Shown in pieces: positions 8,377 through 18,857 of a stretch of DNA of 64,000 nucleotides (positions are counted from its first letter, which is position 1; each line of letters opens with the position of its first letter). This DNA comes from Catalinimonas niigatensis. GTDB taxonomy: Bacteria > Bacteroidota > Bacteroidia > Cytophagales > Cyclobacteriaceae. Below the pieces are notes generated by a model, which did no database searches, had not been told where the DNA came from, and saw nothing but the letters and a program-made list of their open reading frames with translations. Both the position numbers and the translations under genes were made by a program. The DNA lies in contig NZ_CP119422.1 in the NCBI RefSeq assembly GCF_030506285.1, positions 3,057,001 through 3,121,000 on the forward strand. The letters run 5' to 3'.

Positions 8377-9582
8377 ATGAAAAGATCTATGACAACCTGC
8401 CTGATTTTACTATTGGGAATTATGACATTCATTAGCGGAAAACTTTCTGCTCAATCTGTAGACACTACGCTGCTCCGACAGGGTAAATTTTTTACTGCAG
8501 AAGAAGGCGCCGCTGCTTTGGAAAAATATTCGGCTACTTATGATGATCTGGCATCCTGGAAAGAACGCGCTAACCTCATTCGAGAAGGTATTTGGGAAGG
8601 TTTAGGTTTGTCTCCGGATTTTAAAAAGACTCCCCTCAAACCCATTATCCATAGTAAAAGAACTTATGATGGCTATACGGTAGAGAATGTAGCCTTTGAG
8701 AGTATGCCTGGTTTTTTTGTCACTGGAAATTTATACCGCCCTAGCCAGCAACAATCTTCTTATCCGGCGATACTTTCTGCTCATGGTCATTTTCAGGGAG
8801 AGGAATACACCGGCAGAACGCGCGAAGAAATGCAAAGACGCTGTGCTGCTTTAGCCCGTATGGGAGCCATTGTATTTGCCTATGATATGGTAGGTTATGG
8901 CGATGCCGATCAGAATGACCACAAACATCCTCAGGCACTTGCTTTGCAAACCATCAATAGCATTCGTGCTCTGGACTTTCTGCATACGCTTTCCGAAGTA
9001 GACAAAGGGCGCATAGGTATGACTGGCGCTTCCGGAGGAGGGACGCAAACTTTTCTACTCACTGCTTTGGACGATAGAATTGCCGTGTCCGTTCCGGTAG
9101 TGATGGTTTCCGCCCATTTCTTTGGAGGCTGTGTTTGTGAGAGCGGCCTGCCCATTCATCAAAGTCATGAGCATGAAACCAGCAACGTGGAGATTGCAGC
9201 GCTGGCTGCACCCCGCCCTATGTTACTGATCTCGGATGGAAAAGACTGGACACTAAATACACCTGAGGTGGAATATCCTTATATCAAAAATATTTATGCG
9301 TTGTATGGCAAAGCAGAAAATGTAGAGAATATTCATCTTCCTGACGAAGGACATGACTATGGTATCAGCAAAAGAGAAGGAGCCTACCGCTTTTTTGCCG
9401 AGCACTTAGATCTGTCATTGGAAAAAGTATTGAATAAAGAAGGAGAAATTGACGAAAGTTTTATCACTGTTGAACCTCATAAAAATCTACAGGTTTTTGA
9501 TACAAGACACCCTCGTCCCAAATATGCTGTGCAGGGTGATCAAGCAGTCAGTCAATTATTGTCTTCTTACAAAAAGAAGTGA
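8377..9582 (+). CDS. Secreted alpha/beta-hydrolase, acetyl-esterase-like
   Basis: About 401 residues. A clear signal peptide (MKRSMTTCLILLLGIMTFI, cleavage after GKLSAQ) directs export. The hydrolase core includes the nucleophile elbow GASGGGTQ (GxSxG type) and a catalytic His in LPDEGHDYG, with an acidic residue in ISDGKDW or nearby completing the triad. The arrangement resembles acetyl xylan esterase and dienelactone hydrolase-like enzymes that Bacteroidota secrete for deacetylating plant polysaccharides. The substrate cannot be read from the sequence; pectin or xylan esters fit the neighbourhood. The frame is open from a GTG at 8341, but the ATG at 8377 gives a proper signal peptide. It converges on the hybrid kinase with a 33-bp gap. 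Confidence 0.8.
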   Translation: MKRSMTTCLILLLGIMTFISGKLSAQSVDTTLLRQGKFFTAEEGAAALEKYSATYDDLASWKERANLIREGIWEGLGLSPDFKKTPLKPIIHSKRTYDGYTVENVAFESMPGFFVTGNLYRPSQQQSSYPAILSAHGHFQGEEYTGRTREEMQRRCAALARMGAIVFAYDMVGYGDADQNDHKHPQALALQTINSIRALDFLHTLSEVDKGRIGMTGASGGGTQTFLLTALDDRIAVSVPVVMVSAHFFGGCVCESGLPIHQSHEHETSNVEIAALAAPRPMLLISDGKDWTLNTPEVEYPYIKNIYALYGKAENVENIHLPDEGHDYGISKREGAYRFFAEHLDLSLEKVLNKEGEIDESFITVEPHKNLQVFDTRHPRPKYAVQGDQAVSQLLSSYKKK

Positions 9583-9615
9583 AATAATTGAGTTTACTCC
9601 CTCAACTTATGGTGC

Positions 9616-12600
9616 TCACGGGTTAAGTTGGTGCTCTTTCTCAATCCGAAGTTTTGAAGCCCAATGTTTGATTATGTTTGCCAATTCATCTATTTTGAAA
9701 GGTTTGTGTAGATAGTCATTCATTTGTGCTTTTAGGCACATTTCCCGATCTCCCTGCATCGCATTTGCTGTCAGGGCGATGATTACCGGCTGATAACTTG
9801 AGGTTTTGCGGATTTCCCTGGTTGCATCAAGACCGTCCATCTCAGGCATTTGCACATCCATAAATATGATGTCATAATGCTTTTGAAACACCGCTTCCAC
9901 CGCCTCTTTTCCATCTTTAGCAAGATCAGGTGTGTACCCTAGCTTTTCTAAAATTCTTGTGGCTAATTTCTGGTTTACCAGATTATCTTCTGCAATTAAT
10001 ATGCTCAGAGGATACTGCACCGCCAGGTGGTCTGACAGCACCCTGGTTTCACTCTCCACTTTTACCTGAGTTTCTACTTGTCTAAATATACTCAGAAGGT
10101 GGTCAAGTAATACCTGCTGGCGGATAGGTTTATGTAAAACAGAGGTAATGTGCCTCTCAGATATCAACTCACCATCATTACCTACAACATTTAAAAATAT
10201 GAGCGGTATCTGAAAACCTTGGTTGGCGATTTTTTTATTAAGCCTGATTTCACTCATACCTGGCATCTGGCTATCCATCATGATTAAATCGAACGAATTA
10301 TCTTCTAACAACTTCATGGCGTGTTCAAATGAAGCTGCTGCTACCGGAAAAAGTTTCCACGCTTTCAGTTGCATGCTTAATACCTCTCTTACTTTCGCAT
10401 TATTATCAGCGATCAGCACACGTTTGCCTTGCAAACATGCTATCTCCCTAATGATAGTATCCTCCTTTATTTGCTGGCTGTTTTGTATCTGAATATTAAA
10501 TGTAAATGATGAACCTACTCCTTCTTTGCTCTGTACCTGAATATTTCCTCCCATCATCTCAATCAGTTTTTCACAAATTACCAGTCCAAGTCCGGAGCCT
10601 CCATACTTACGGGTAGTGGAAGGATCTCCCTGAGAGAAAGCCTGGAAAAGCCTTTCCATTTTTTCAGCAGGAATTCCAATACCGGTATCTCTGATTTCAA
10701 ATTTCAGTGCCAGATCAGTTTCATTTCTATGCAATAAGTGAATACCTATAAACACCTCTCCTTTCTCTGTAAACTTGATGGCATTGCCCACCAGATTCAT
10801 CAATATCTGACGCAAGCGAAGGGGATCACCTTTAACCTGAATCGGAATATGACTATCCATTTGTAAAACCAGATCTACCCTATTGGAGGTAGCCTTAGTA
10901 GCAAACAGATCAAGCACATCTTCTACACAATTTCTTAGGTTGAAGTCATAGTTTTCCAGCTCCATTCTGCCTGATTCTATTTTAGAAAAATCCAGAATAT
11001 CATTAATCACTGCCAGCAGACTTTCGCTACTGCTACGGATTGTAGTGGTGTACTCCTGTTGTTCCTGTGTCAGAGCCGTTTCCTCGAGAAGTGAGGCCAT
11101 ACCCATAACACCGTTCATAGGCGTACGAATTTCGTGACTCATGGTGGCTAAAAATACACTCTTGGCCCGGTTTGCCTGCTCGGCTTCAAGCCGGGCTTTC
11201 CTTTCTTCTTTGGTCAGGCTTTCCAACTGCTCAGTTCTTTCTTTTACTTGTCGCTCAAGCGCTTCTTTTTGATGATTGATAACGCGCATCCGGATATGAA
11301 AGAACCCTACAAGACTACCTACCAAGAAAAATAATGAAACTCCTCTAAACCACCAGGTTTGCCAGAAGGGAGGTGTGATGGTAAGCGCTATGGAGGCAGT
11401 GTCCCTCGACCAGTTTCCCTGGTTATCCAATCCTTTTACTTTAAATGTGTATGATCCGGGATCTAAATTGGTGTAAGTAGCCATATGCTTAGTACCTACA
11501 TAATTCCAGCTTGCATCAAAACCTTCCAATTGGTAAGCATACTGCTTTTTCTCGGGAAGCGTATAGTTGAGAGAAGCAAACTCAAATGAGAAAACCGAAT
11601 GCTCGTGAGAAAGGACTATCTCTTTTGTTTCTGAGACATGCTTATGGAGAATACCTTCCTCTTCTTCATACTGGGTAATAGGCACAGCACTGTTGAAAAT
11701 CTCGAAATTAGTAATCAGCAAAGGTGGAGTAAAGACCCTTTCTTTGATACTGTCAGGATGAAATTCATTGAAACCATTGATGCCACCGAAATACATTTTT
11801 CCGGAACGGCTCTTAAAGTAAGCTTCGCGGTATTCATCCGCCTGAAGACCGTCTGACACTCCAAAGTTTTTAAAAGTATTTGACTGAGGGCTATACCTGG
11901 ATAAACCTTTCTTAGTACTAATCCACAGGTTACTTTGATCATCTTCCAATATGCCAAAAATAAACTCATGGGGTAACCCATCTACCTGAAGATAGTTGGT
12001 AAATTTATTTGTTTTACTATCCAGATGATTTAACCCCTCCTCAGTACCAATCCACAAATTCCCTCGGCTATCCTCAAAAATGCAACTCGTATAATTATTG
12101 CTGATACTGTTTTCTTCTTCTTTATGCAGGAATCTGGTAAAAGTTTGTTTCTGCCTGTCCATAAGATTTAATCCCCCACCTTTGGTCCCAACCCACAAGC
12201 GTCCCTGACTATCTTCAAACACATTGTTGACAGTATTGTGGCTTATACTAGCTTTGCTTTCAGCATTATGTTTAAAATGAATAAAGCTTTCTTTTTTAGC
12301 ATCATACAAATTTAATCCATTGCTGTAAGTAGCCAGCCAGATGTTTTTCTCCGAATCTTCAAAGATGTTCCATATGTTATTACTACTGATGCTGTATGGA
12401 TTATCAGGGTCATGTTTGAAGTGTTTGTAGGTGTTTTTTTCTTTATTAAAAACTGTCACTCCATCTCCCCAGGAGCCTATCCATAAATTACCCTGACTAT
12501 CTTCTGTTATCCTCAAGACATGGTTCCCGGCAATACTATTGTCATTTCCAAGTATGTGCTTATAATGGTAGAAGGACCCTTTTTCTCTGTCAAACAGATT

Positions 12601-13776
12601 AAGCCCTCCTCCATCGGTACCTATCCATAGGTTTTCTTTAGAGTCTTCGTAGATACAGAGTACATTGTCATTGCTAAGGCTGTAGGGGAAAGAATTGTGT
12701 TTGTAGTGAGTAAATTGTTTGAAATCTATATTGACAAAATGCAAGCCACTACTAAAAGTGCCTATCCACATATTCCCTTTGTTGTCTCTATAAATGTCAT
12801 AGATAGAATTATTGCCCAGGCTTGTATCGTCTGTACCATCCTGTTTGTAGTTTTGGAAGGTTTCTGTTTCCGGGTCAAAAATGCTGATGCCCCCATTTTC
12901 TGTTCCAATCCAGAGCATGCCCTGCTCATCTTCTGCGATACATAGCACCACATCGCTGGTTAAGCTTTTTTCGTCATAAGGGGAGTGTCTGAAGTGGCGA
13001 AAAGTTTGCGTTTTTGTATCCAATAAGTTAAGCCCTCCTCCTTTTGTTCCTACCCATAAACGATTGTGACTATCTTCAAAAATCTCCGAAACATAGTTGT
13101 GACTCAAAGATTGCTTATCATTTTTATCATACTGTAATCTGGTAAAGCTTTGAGTTTTTCTATTAAAGAGGTTGAGCCCTCCTTCATTAGTACCTATCCA
13201 TAAATTCTGCTGACTATCTTCATATACATCCGTCACTATATCATTACTCAAACTGGCTACATCGTTACTTTGATGTCTGTAGTGTGTAAATGAGCCATTT
13301 TCTTCATTGAATAAATTGAGTCCTCCTCCCTTTGTACCCACCCAGAAGTTGTCTTGACTATCAATAAAAATGCTACTGATCAGGTTAGAAGAAATTGGGT
13401 TTGGAGTAGCATCATCAAATTTGTAGTTAACAAAACGATCTTTATCCCGACTGTACATGTTCAGCCCTCCCTCCCAGGTTGCCAGCCACAGATTGCCTTT
13501 TTTATCTTCTATGATATCCATCACTGTGGGATGGCTTATGCTGCTGCTATCCCGGTCGTTGTGTTTGTACACTGTAAGATTGTAACCATCATATTTATTA
13601 AGACCATCACGGGTTCCAAACCACATAAACCCCCGGCTGTCCTGCAAAACGCAGATTACATTACTTGAGATTTCCTGATCAGCTCTGACATGTTCAAACT
13701 TGATACTTTTGTATTGTCCGTATAATAGTGAAGGAATGTGGAGAAAAGGAAATAGCAGATATAGCAGGAGTCTCAT
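9616..13776 (-). CDS. Hybrid two-component sensor: periplasmic propeller, histidine kinase, two receivers
   Basis: 1386 residues. Signal peptide (1-20); about 14 repeats of the two-component-regulator propeller type, each ending in variants of [20 protein letters not shown] (about 45-690); a Y_Y_Y domain (around [13 protein letters not shown]); one membrane helix ([19 protein letters not shown]); a coiled coil; HisKA with His891 ([13 protein letters not shown]); HATPase with [17 protein letters not shown] and GGSGLGL; then two receivers with phospho-acceptor Asp near 1178 ([10 protein letters not shown]) and 1317 ([13 protein letters not shown]). The protein ends about 20 residues after the second receiver. 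It lacks the AraC-type DNA-binding domain of classical HTCS regulators, so signal output must pass to another protein. Its ligand is likely a pectin-derived oligosaccharide, judged only from its neighbours. Confidence 0.93.
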   Translation of the reverse strand: MRLLLYLLFPFLHIPSLLYGQYKSIKFEHVRADQEISSNVICVLQDSRGFMWFGTRDGLNKYDGYNLTVYKHNDRDSSSISHPTVMDIIEDKKGNLWLATWEGGLNMYSRDKDRFVNYKFDDATPNPISSNLISSIFIDSQDNFWVGTKGGGLNLFNEENGSFTHYRHQSNDVASLSNDIVTDVYEDSQQNLWIGTNEGGLNLFNRKTQSFTRLQYDKNDKQSLSHNYVSEIFEDSHNRLWVGTKGGGLNLLDTKTQTFRHFRHSPYDEKSLTSDVVLCIAEDEQGMLWIGTENGGISIFDPETETFQNYKQDGTDDTSLGNNSIYDIYRDNKGNMWIGTFSSGLHFVNIDFKQFTHYKHNSFPYSLSNDNVLCIYEDSKENLWIGTDGGGLNLFDREKGSFYHYKHILGNDNSIAGNHVLRITEDSQGNLWIGSWGDGVTVFNKEKNTYKHFKHDPDNPYSISSNNIWNIFEDSEKNIWLATYSNGLNLYDAKKESFIHFKHNAESKASISHNTVNNVFEDSQGRLWVGTKGGGLNLMDRQKQTFTRFLHKEEENSISNNYTSCIFEDSRGNLWIGTEEGLNHLDSKTNKFTNYLQVDGLPHEFIFGILEDDQSNLWISTKKGLSRYSPQSNTFKNFGVSDGLQADEYREAYFKSRSGKMYFGGINGFNEFHPDSIKERVFTPPLLITNFEIFNSAVPITQYEEEEGILHKHVSETKEIVLSHEHSVFSFEFASLNYTLPEKKQYAYQLEGFDASWNYVGTKHMATYTNLDPGSYTFKVKGLDNQGNWSRDTASIALTITPPFWQTWWFRGVSLFFLVGSLVGFFHIRMRVINHQKEALERQVKERTEQLESLTKEERKARLEAEQANRAKSVFLATMSHEIRTPMNGVMGMASLLEETALTQEQQEYTTTIRSSSESLLAVINDILDFSKIESGRMELENYDFNLRNCVEDVLDLFATKATSNRVDLVLQMDSHIPIQVKGDPLRLRQILMNLVGNAIKFTEKGEVFIGIHLLHRNETDLALKFEIRDTGIGIPAEKMERLFQAFSQGDPSTTRKYGGSGLGLVICEKLIEMMGGNIQVQSKEGVGSSFTFNIQIQNSQQIKEDTIIREIACLQGKRVLIADNNAKVREVLSMQLKAWKLFPVAAASFEHAMKLLEDNSFDLIMMDSQMPGMSEIRLNKKIANQGFQIPLIFLNVVGNDGELISERHITSVLHKPIRQQVLLDHLLSIFRQVETQVKVESETRVLSDHLAVQYPLSILIAEDNLVNQKLATRILEKLGYTPDLAKDGKEAVEAVFQKHYDIIFMDVQMPEMDGLDATREIRKTSSYQPVIIALTANAMQGDREMCLKAQMNDYLHKPFKIDELANIIKHWASKLRIEKEHQLNP

Positions 13777-14111
13777 TCAAGTAAACAATTGTTTAAGAAA
13801 TTAAAATAATTATATTAATTATAGTATTAATATAATGTTAATTTCAATACTTACCCGCGTAAGCTTTGCTATACTTTAGGCTAACTGCCAGGAGTTATAC
13901 TGAGACACATATGCCGGAAATGTGCATATTGTAAAAGCAAATTTTTTGATTCAATTTTTGCACCCACTTTTCCAGATATGGTGAGCATCAGCATTTAGTT
14001 AGAGTATGTTAAAGTCCAAATTCTCATAAACACTCATATTCAAACTCAATGGCAGTGAAGACAAAAGCTCACAACCATTGAATAGGTTTTATGGATAGAA
14101 TCTAATGATGA
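13777..14111. other. Intergenic region upstream of the hybrid sensor gene
   Basis: There is no gene. A perfect 14-bp palindrome TAAACAATTGTTTA (13782-13795) lies 5 bp upstream of the sensor start codon. A second inverted repeat, TATATTAAT / ATTAATATA (13811-13819 and 13826-13834), follows. Both are AT-rich and could be regulator sites or chance. The rest is unremarkable. Confidence 0.45.
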
Positions 14112-15572
14112 TTACAATCCTGATGATTTCTCTGCGGGAGATATAATGCTTTCTCCATTAATGGTTACTTCTTCAAACTCCACATCTTTGACATTAGAAA
14201 ACCTATAGGGAACCTTCACATCATTGATGGTGACATCCACTAAACGGATATTTTCTACCGGAGACTGTGCATAACCTTCCAGCAGCACGCCCACCTCGCC
14301 TCCATGTTCTACACTCATGTTCTGTACTTCAATATTCCTCACGGTGGGCAAGAATGAGCCTGAATCTTCATAAAACATATTAACCCTGATCACCTGCTCA
14401 GCCACCTGACCTACTTCTATATTTCTCATATACACATTTTCTACTACTCCGCCCCGCATAGAGCTGGTCTTAATCCTTAAAACTCTGTCCAGCAAAGGGC
14501 TGTTCATCGTGCAGTTTTCAGCAAAGATATTTCTGGCGCCACCAGAAATCTCACTGCCAATCACCACACCTCCATGCCCATTGGCCATAGTACAGTTCTG
14601 GATCACAATATTCTCACTGGGTACATTGATGCTACGTCCGTCAGCGTTTCTACCGGATTTGATAGCAATGCAATCGTCTCCGGTATTAAAAAAGCAGTCT
14701 TTGATCAATACATTTTTGCAGGATTCCGGATCACAGCCGTCTGAGTTGGGTCCCTGACTTTCTACGGTCACACCCTGGATTGTCATATTGGTACATAGTA
14801 CCGGATTGAGTATCCACATGGGTGAATTGACAAAAGTGACGCCTTCAATCAGCACATTCTCACAACGATAAGTCTGCACGAACTGAGGACGCAGATAATG
14901 GCCCGGCCCAAACGTACGTTCGCTGACAGGCACTCTATCTTCTGCCATCTCAAATAAGGCCGAACGATTACCTTCTTCACCCTGGTGCGGCATACCTTCC
15001 TGCCAGCCGTATTCTTCACGACCTTTCCACGGCCACCAGTTGGCCTTACTGGCCTGTCCATCCAGTACTCCCTTCCCAGTAATGGCTATATTATTTTCTT
15101 CAAAGGCATAGATCAGAGGAGAGTAGTTCATCAGTTCTACGCCTTCCCAGCGGGTATGTACCAAAGGCAGGTAGTCATCAGGATTGGTAGAAAACAAGAT
15201 TTTTGCTCCCTCCTCCAAATGTAGGTTTACGTTACTCTTCAGATGGATAGGACCTGTAAAAAAATCTCCTTCAGGTACTACTACTCTTCCTCCACCTTCA
15301 GCAGAACAGGCTTCTATAGCCTGTTGAAATGCCAGCGTATTATCCTGACTTCCGTCTCCCACAGCGCCGTAATTACTAATCAAAAAATCCTGATCGGGAA
15401 AAACCGGGGCTTTGATCTGTGCTAATATTGTCTCTACCTGCTCCCAAGCATCATTGTTCGCTATAGTTGTGTCTTCCTGTTCCTGACTTGTACTACTCCC
15501 GCAGGAGGAGCATAAAACAAGGGGTAGCAAGAGAATAAAAAAGGAAGACAAGAGGTTAGTTCCAGAGTCCAT
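14112..15572 (-). CDS. GH28 polygalacturonase-like glycoside hydrolase, lipoprotein
   Basis: 486 residues. The N-terminus (hydrophobic stretch ending LLLPLVLCSSCGSS) looks like a lipoprotein signal. The body is a right-handed beta-helix with all GH28 hallmarks: PNSDGCD (about 275-281), TGDDCIAIKSG (297-307), GHGGVVIGSE (332-341) and RIKTS (366-370). The catalytic Asp triad is D278/D299/D300 in this numbering. The family hydrolyses galacturonan or rhamnogalacturonan; this subgroup often acts as exo- or unsaturated-galacturonidase on cell-surface pectin fragments. It is divergent from kduI, with a LacI-type operator 53 bp upstream of its start, so it is probably in the same regulon. Confidence 0.93.
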   Translation of the reverse strand: MDSGTNLLSSFFILLLPLVLCSSCGSSTSQEQEDTTIANNDAWEQVETILAQIKAPVFPDQDFLISNYGAVGDGSQDNTLAFQQAIEACSAEGGGRVVVPEGDFFTGPIHLKSNVNLHLEEGAKILFSTNPDDYLPLVHTRWEGVELMNYSPLIYAFEENNIAITGKGVLDGQASKANWWPWKGREEYGWQEGMPHQGEEGNRSALFEMAEDRVPVSERTFGPGHYLRPQFVQTYRCENVLIEGVTFVNSPMWILNPVLCTNMTIQGVTVESQGPNSDGCDPESCKNVLIKDCFFNTGDDCIAIKSGRNADGRSINVPSENIVIQNCTMANGHGGVVIGSEISGGARNIFAENCTMNSPLLDRVLRIKTSSMRGGVVENVYMRNIEVGQVAEQVIRVNMFYEDSGSFLPTVRNIEVQNMSVEHGGEVGVLLEGYAQSPVENIRLVDVTINDVKVPYRFSNVKDVEFEEVTINGESIISPAEKSSGL

Positions 15573-15624
15573 TTGTAGATTATTGAAGTAAGTGAAATGT
15601 AACTTAGTTCTTTTCAGTCAAGTT

Positions 15625-15640
15625 ATGCAATCGTTTGCAT
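15625..15640. promoter_or_regulatory. LacI-type operator upstream of GH28 gene
   Basis: ATGCAATCGTTTGCAT is a 16-bp palindrome with a central CG and one mismatch between halves (ATGCAATC versus ATGCAAAC). Central-CG palindromes of this kind are typical LacI-family operators. It lies between the GH28 gene and kduI, about 1.1 kb before a LacI-family gene (16721-17749), which is the likely binder. Confidence 0.7.
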
Positions 15641-15764
15641 TATAGCTATTAATTCTTATAAACTCAAACTTATAAGCCACTTACGTTTATCATTTACTAA
15701 AGCTCACAGTTACTTTTCGGCTTTACAGGAGCATATTTGATTTCAGCAGAATAAGTTTTACTTT

Positions 15765-15780
15765 GCGCAAACGATTACTC
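15765..15780. promoter_or_regulatory. Second LacI-type operator, upstream of kduI
   Basis: GCGCAAACGATTACTC contains the core GCAAACGATTAC, which reads like the inverted form of the site at 15625-15640 (GCAATCGTTTGC). The left half matches ATGCAAAC at 6 of 8 positions. It is 28 bp before the kduI ATG, a position where repressor binding would block transcription. Confidence 0.6.
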
Positions 15781-15808
15781 TTTAACCTTGCTCACAGAAA
15801 CATCACTT

Positions 15809-16648
15809 ATGCACACTTATTATTCTACCAGACATGCTATTCATCCAGACGATAGTAAGGCTTATGATACTGCTAAGCTCCGAAAATCCTATTTGGTTGA
15901 AAAACTTTTTCAAGAAGACACAATTCAGCTTACCTCTACTTTGTATGATCGTTATATCATAGGAGGCGTCCATCCTGTAGACAAAGCCTTGACCCTTGAA
16001 AGCTTTCCTACTTTACGAGCAGAGCATTTTCTGGAAAGAAGAGAAATCGGAATCATTAATGTGGGTGTAGAAAGTAAGATATCCGTAGAGGGAAAATCTT
16101 ATAGCCTAGCTCCTAAAGAAGCATTGTACATAGGCAAAGGTGTTAAGGACGTGATCTTCCATCCTTCGGATTCCGGTGAGACTTTCTTTTATTTCAACTC
16201 AGCACCGGCACATCAGGTCTTTCCTACTAACAAAGTATCGCTGGAGCAGGCAGAAACTGTTGAACTAGGCGCACCTGAGAACTCAAACCACCGCATTCTC
16301 CGAAAAATGCTGGTAAGCCCAATCATCCAGACCTGCCAGTTGCAAATGGGGATTACTGAACTGCAAACCGGCAGTGTCTGGAATACGATGCCTGCACATA
16401 CGCATGACAGAAGAATGGAAGCTTACTTCTATTTCAACCTTCCTGAAGATCAGGCAGTGTGTCATTTTATGGGCGAAGCAGAAGAAACACGTCATATTTT
16501 TGTCCACAATAAACAGGCAGTAATTTCTCCTCCCTGGTCAATACACAGTGGGGCAGGCACCAGCAGTTATTCTTTTATCTGGGGAATGGCTGGAGAGAAT
16601 CTGGATTATGGTGATATGGATAAGGTTGCACCTAAAGCACTTAGATAA
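15809..16648 (+). CDS. kduI: 5-keto-4-deoxyuronate isomerase
   Basis: Isomerises 4-deoxy-L-threo-5-hexosulose uronate, the product of unsaturated uronides from pectin, toward 2,5-diketo-3-deoxygluconate. From the ATG at 15809 the protein has 279 residues, almost the length of the E. coli enzyme; an upstream TTG at 15788 would only add seven residues. The cupin metal site is intact: HTHDRRMEAYFYF supplies two His and a Glu, and PPWSIHSGAG supplies the last His. The N-terminal MHTYYSTRHAIHPDD and GGVHPVDK are family-typical. It is followed by the LacI gene and KDG kinase, which fits the 4-deoxyuronate to KDG route; kduD is not seen nearby. Confidence 0.95.
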   Translation: MHTYYSTRHAIHPDDSKAYDTAKLRKSYLVEKLFQEDTIQLTSTLYDRYIIGGVHPVDKALTLESFPTLRAEHFLERREIGIINVGVESKISVEGKSYSLAPKEALYIGKGVKDVIFHPSDSGETFFYFNSAPAHQVFPTNKVSLEQAETVELGAPENSNHRILRKMLVSPIIQTCQLQMGITELQTGSVWNTMPAHTHDRRMEAYFYFNLPEDQAVCHFMGEAEETRHIFVHNKQAVISPPWSIHSGAGTSSYSFIWGMAGENLDYGDMDKVAPKALR

Positions 16649-16720
16649 TAAAGCTATGATCAATAATGTCTGAAAATATTTTGAAAATGTTTTTACCCTA
16701 AATAGCTTTTTCTATCTGAT

Positions 16721-17749
16721 ATGGCAAAGAACTCCAGGACCACTATACACGATATTGCCAGAAAACTAAATATCACGGCTTCTACCGTATCTCGCGCTCT
16801 GAATAACAAACCAAGGATCAGCGAAAATACCCGGAAGGCTGTAATGAAAGTAGCAAAACAGCTCAACTATCAGCCCAATAATATCGCTGCCGCCCTACGA
16901 AATGGCAAAAGTCATCTTATCGGCATTATCGTGCCTACTGCCGACCGTAGCTTTTTTGCATCGGTAGTAAGGGGTATAGAAGAAATTGCCAATACAATCA
17001 ACTATAAAGTCATTATCTGCCAGTCATATGACAACTACGAAAAAGAAATACAAACGATAGATGCGTTGATCAATGCGAGAGTAGATGGTATTATTGCTTC
17101 CATTGGTAAGAATACAGAAGACTTCAGTCATTTCAAACGGGTACTGGACAGAGATATCCCTCTTGTCTTGTTTGATAGGGTTACCGATGAGTTGGATGTT
17201 AGTCAGGTCATGATCAATGATTATCTGGGAGCCTACAAAGTGGTAGAACACCTGATTGAACAGGGCTGTACGCGCATTGCCCATTTCACCAGTCCTAAAA
17301 AGGTAAGTATTTACTTAGAGCGTTTAAGGGGATACAAGGCTGCTCTTCGCGATCATGACCTTCCTTATAAAGAAGAATTGGTCATTGCAAGCAATCTCCA
17401 GCTTGAAGATGGTAGAAGTAGTATGGAGCAGCTTCTAAAACTGAAAGTACGTCCGGATGCTGTATTTTCTGCCAGTGATTATGGTGCTATGGGTGCGATG
17501 CAGCTATTGAAAGAGAACCGGATAAAAATTCCTGAAGAGATAGCATTGGCGGGTTTCAGTAATGAACCGTTTACATCATTTACTGACCCTACCCTTACTA
17601 CGGTAGATCAATTGAGCATCACGATGGGTAACTTTACTGCAGAATTGTTTTTTGATCTGCTCAATGCAGAAAAAAAACCTATCAGTCAAAAAACTGTACT
17701 TACCCCTCAGATCATCATAAGAGGCTCTTCCTTGAGAAAGAGAACGTAA
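16721..17749 (+). CDS. LacI-family transcriptional regulator
   Basis: 342 residues. The N-terminal helix-turn-helix and hinge (TIHDIARKLNITASTVSRAL, then LNYQPNNIAAALR) are classical LacI. The periplasmic-binding-protein-like sensor domain follows (LIGIIVPTADRSFFASVVRG, VDGIIASIGKN, IALAGFSNEPFTSFTDPTLT). It is placed between kduI and kdgK in one direction, with 72 and 70 bp spacers. Its probable operators are the two central-CG palindromes at 15625 and 15765. The effector is likely KDG or a related uronate intermediate, which is inferred from the neighbours only. Whether it represses or activates cannot be told from the sequence. Confidence 0.93.
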   Translation: MAKNSRTTIHDIARKLNITASTVSRALNNKPRISENTRKAVMKVAKQLNYQPNNIAAALRNGKSHLIGIIVPTADRSFFASVVRGIEEIANTINYKVIICQSYDNYEKEIQTIDALINARVDGIIASIGKNTEDFSHFKRVLDRDIPLVLFDRVTDELDVSQVMINDYLGAYKVVEHLIEQGCTRIAHFTSPKKVSIYLERLRGYKAALRDHDLPYKEELVIASNLQLEDGRSSMEQLLKLKVRPDAVFSASDYGAMGAMQLLKENRIKIPEEIALAGFSNEPFTSFTDPTLTTVDQLSITMGNFTAELFFDLLNAEKKPISQKTVLTPQIIIRGSSLRKRT

Positions 17750-17769
17750 ATAGATTAATTTGCTCGTCA

Positions 17770-17777
17770 TATATTTG
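17770..17777 (+). promoter_or_regulatory. Possible -7 promoter element for kdgK
   Basis: TATATTTG fits the Bacteroidota -7 consensus TAnnTTTG and lies 43 bp before the kdgK ATG. No good -33 TTG is seen at the right distance. A half-site ATCAAACG (17789-17796) of the LacI operator type follows directly. Confidence 0.3.
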
Positions 17778-17819
17778 CCATATTTTTAATCAAACGACCA
17801 AACTTTTAAACTAAGACCT

Positions 17820-18857
17820 ATGCGTAAAAAAGTAGTTACTTTTGGAGAAATCATGTTGAGACTGGCCACCCCTCACTATCAGCGCTTCATACAAGCCACC
17901 GAGTTTGAAGCTACCTACGGCGGTGGAGAAGCCAATGTGGCGGTCTCTCTGGCCAATTACGGTTTATCTCCTCAGTTTGTCACCCGTCTGCCCAACAATG
18001 ATATCGGCACCGCGGCCCTGTCTACCCTTAGAAAATATAATGTCGGCACCGATCATATCGCTTTTGGAGGAGAGCGTCTGGGCATCTACTTCCTGGAATC
18101 AGGAGCGGTGAGCCGAGGCAGCAAAGTGGTCTATGACCGAGCCCACTCTGCCCTCTCTGACATCCAGTCCGGTATGATTGACTGGGACAAAGCCCTGGAG
18201 GGTGCCGAATGGTTCCACTGGACAGGCATCACCCCGGCGGTCTCTCAAGGCGCAGCTGATGTCTGTCTGGAAGGTATCAAAGCCGCCAATGCCAAGGGCA
18301 TCACCGTCTCTACCGATCTTAACTACCGCAAGAACCTGTGGAAGTATGGCAAGCAGGCTTCAGATGTCATGCCTGAGCTGGTGGAAGGTTGTGATGTGAT
18401 CCTGGGCAATGAAGAAGATGCCGAGAAGGTATTCAACATCCATCCCGAAGGATTAGATGTGACCAAAGGTCATGTGGAGGCAGCAGCCTATGAGTCGGTC
18501 TGTAAGCAGTTGATGGAGAAGTTTCCCCGGGCTAAGAAAGCCATTGTGACCTTGAGAGGCTCTATCAGTGCCAGCCATAACTCCTGGTCAGGGGTAATGT
18601 ACAATGGCAAACAGCTTTATGAAGCCCCCACTTACCAGATCACCCACATTGTGGACAGAGTAGGTGGAGGAGATTCATTTATGGGGGGGGTGATCTATGG
18701 TTTGCTCACCTATCCTGAAGATGATCAGAAAGCTTTGAACTTTGCTGTGGCTGCTTCCTGCCTGAAGCACACCATTCATGGTGACTTCAACCTGGTCACA
18801 GTAGATGAAGTAGAGAAGCTCATGAGTGGAGATGCTTCCGGAAGAGTCTCCAGATAA
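17820..18857 (+). CDS. kdgK: 2-dehydro-3-deoxygluconokinase (KDG kinase), PfkB family
   Basis: Phosphorylates 2-keto-3-deoxygluconate to KDPG, after KduI/KduD in pectin uronate breakdown. 345 residues. The N-terminal MRKKVVTFGEIMLRLATPHY and YGGGEANVAVSLANYG are typical of KDG kinases, and the catalytic motif is RVGGGDSFMGGVIYG with Asp285. The start is ATG at 17820. By eye its codon use is richer in C/G third positions than its neighbours, which may reflect high expression. A run of eight G (18683-18690) lies directly after the catalytic motif and could slip. KDPG aldolase is not adjacent, so the next step is encoded elsewhere. Confidence 0.92.
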   Translation: MRKKVVTFGEIMLRLATPHYQRFIQATEFEATYGGGEANVAVSLANYGLSPQFVTRLPNNDIGTAALSTLRKYNVGTDHIAFGGERLGIYFLESGAVSRGSKVVYDRAHSALSDIQSGMIDWDKALEGAEWFHWTGITPAVSQGAADVCLEGIKAANAKGITVSTDLNYRKNLWKYGKQASDVMPELVEGCDVILGNEEDAEKVFNIHPEGLDVTKGHVEAAAYESVCKQLMEKFPRAKKAIVTLRGSISASHNSWSGVMYNGKQLYEAPTYQITHIVDRVGGGDSFMGGVIYGLLTYPEDDQKALNFAVAASCLKHTIHGDFNLVTVDEVEKLMSGDASGRVSR

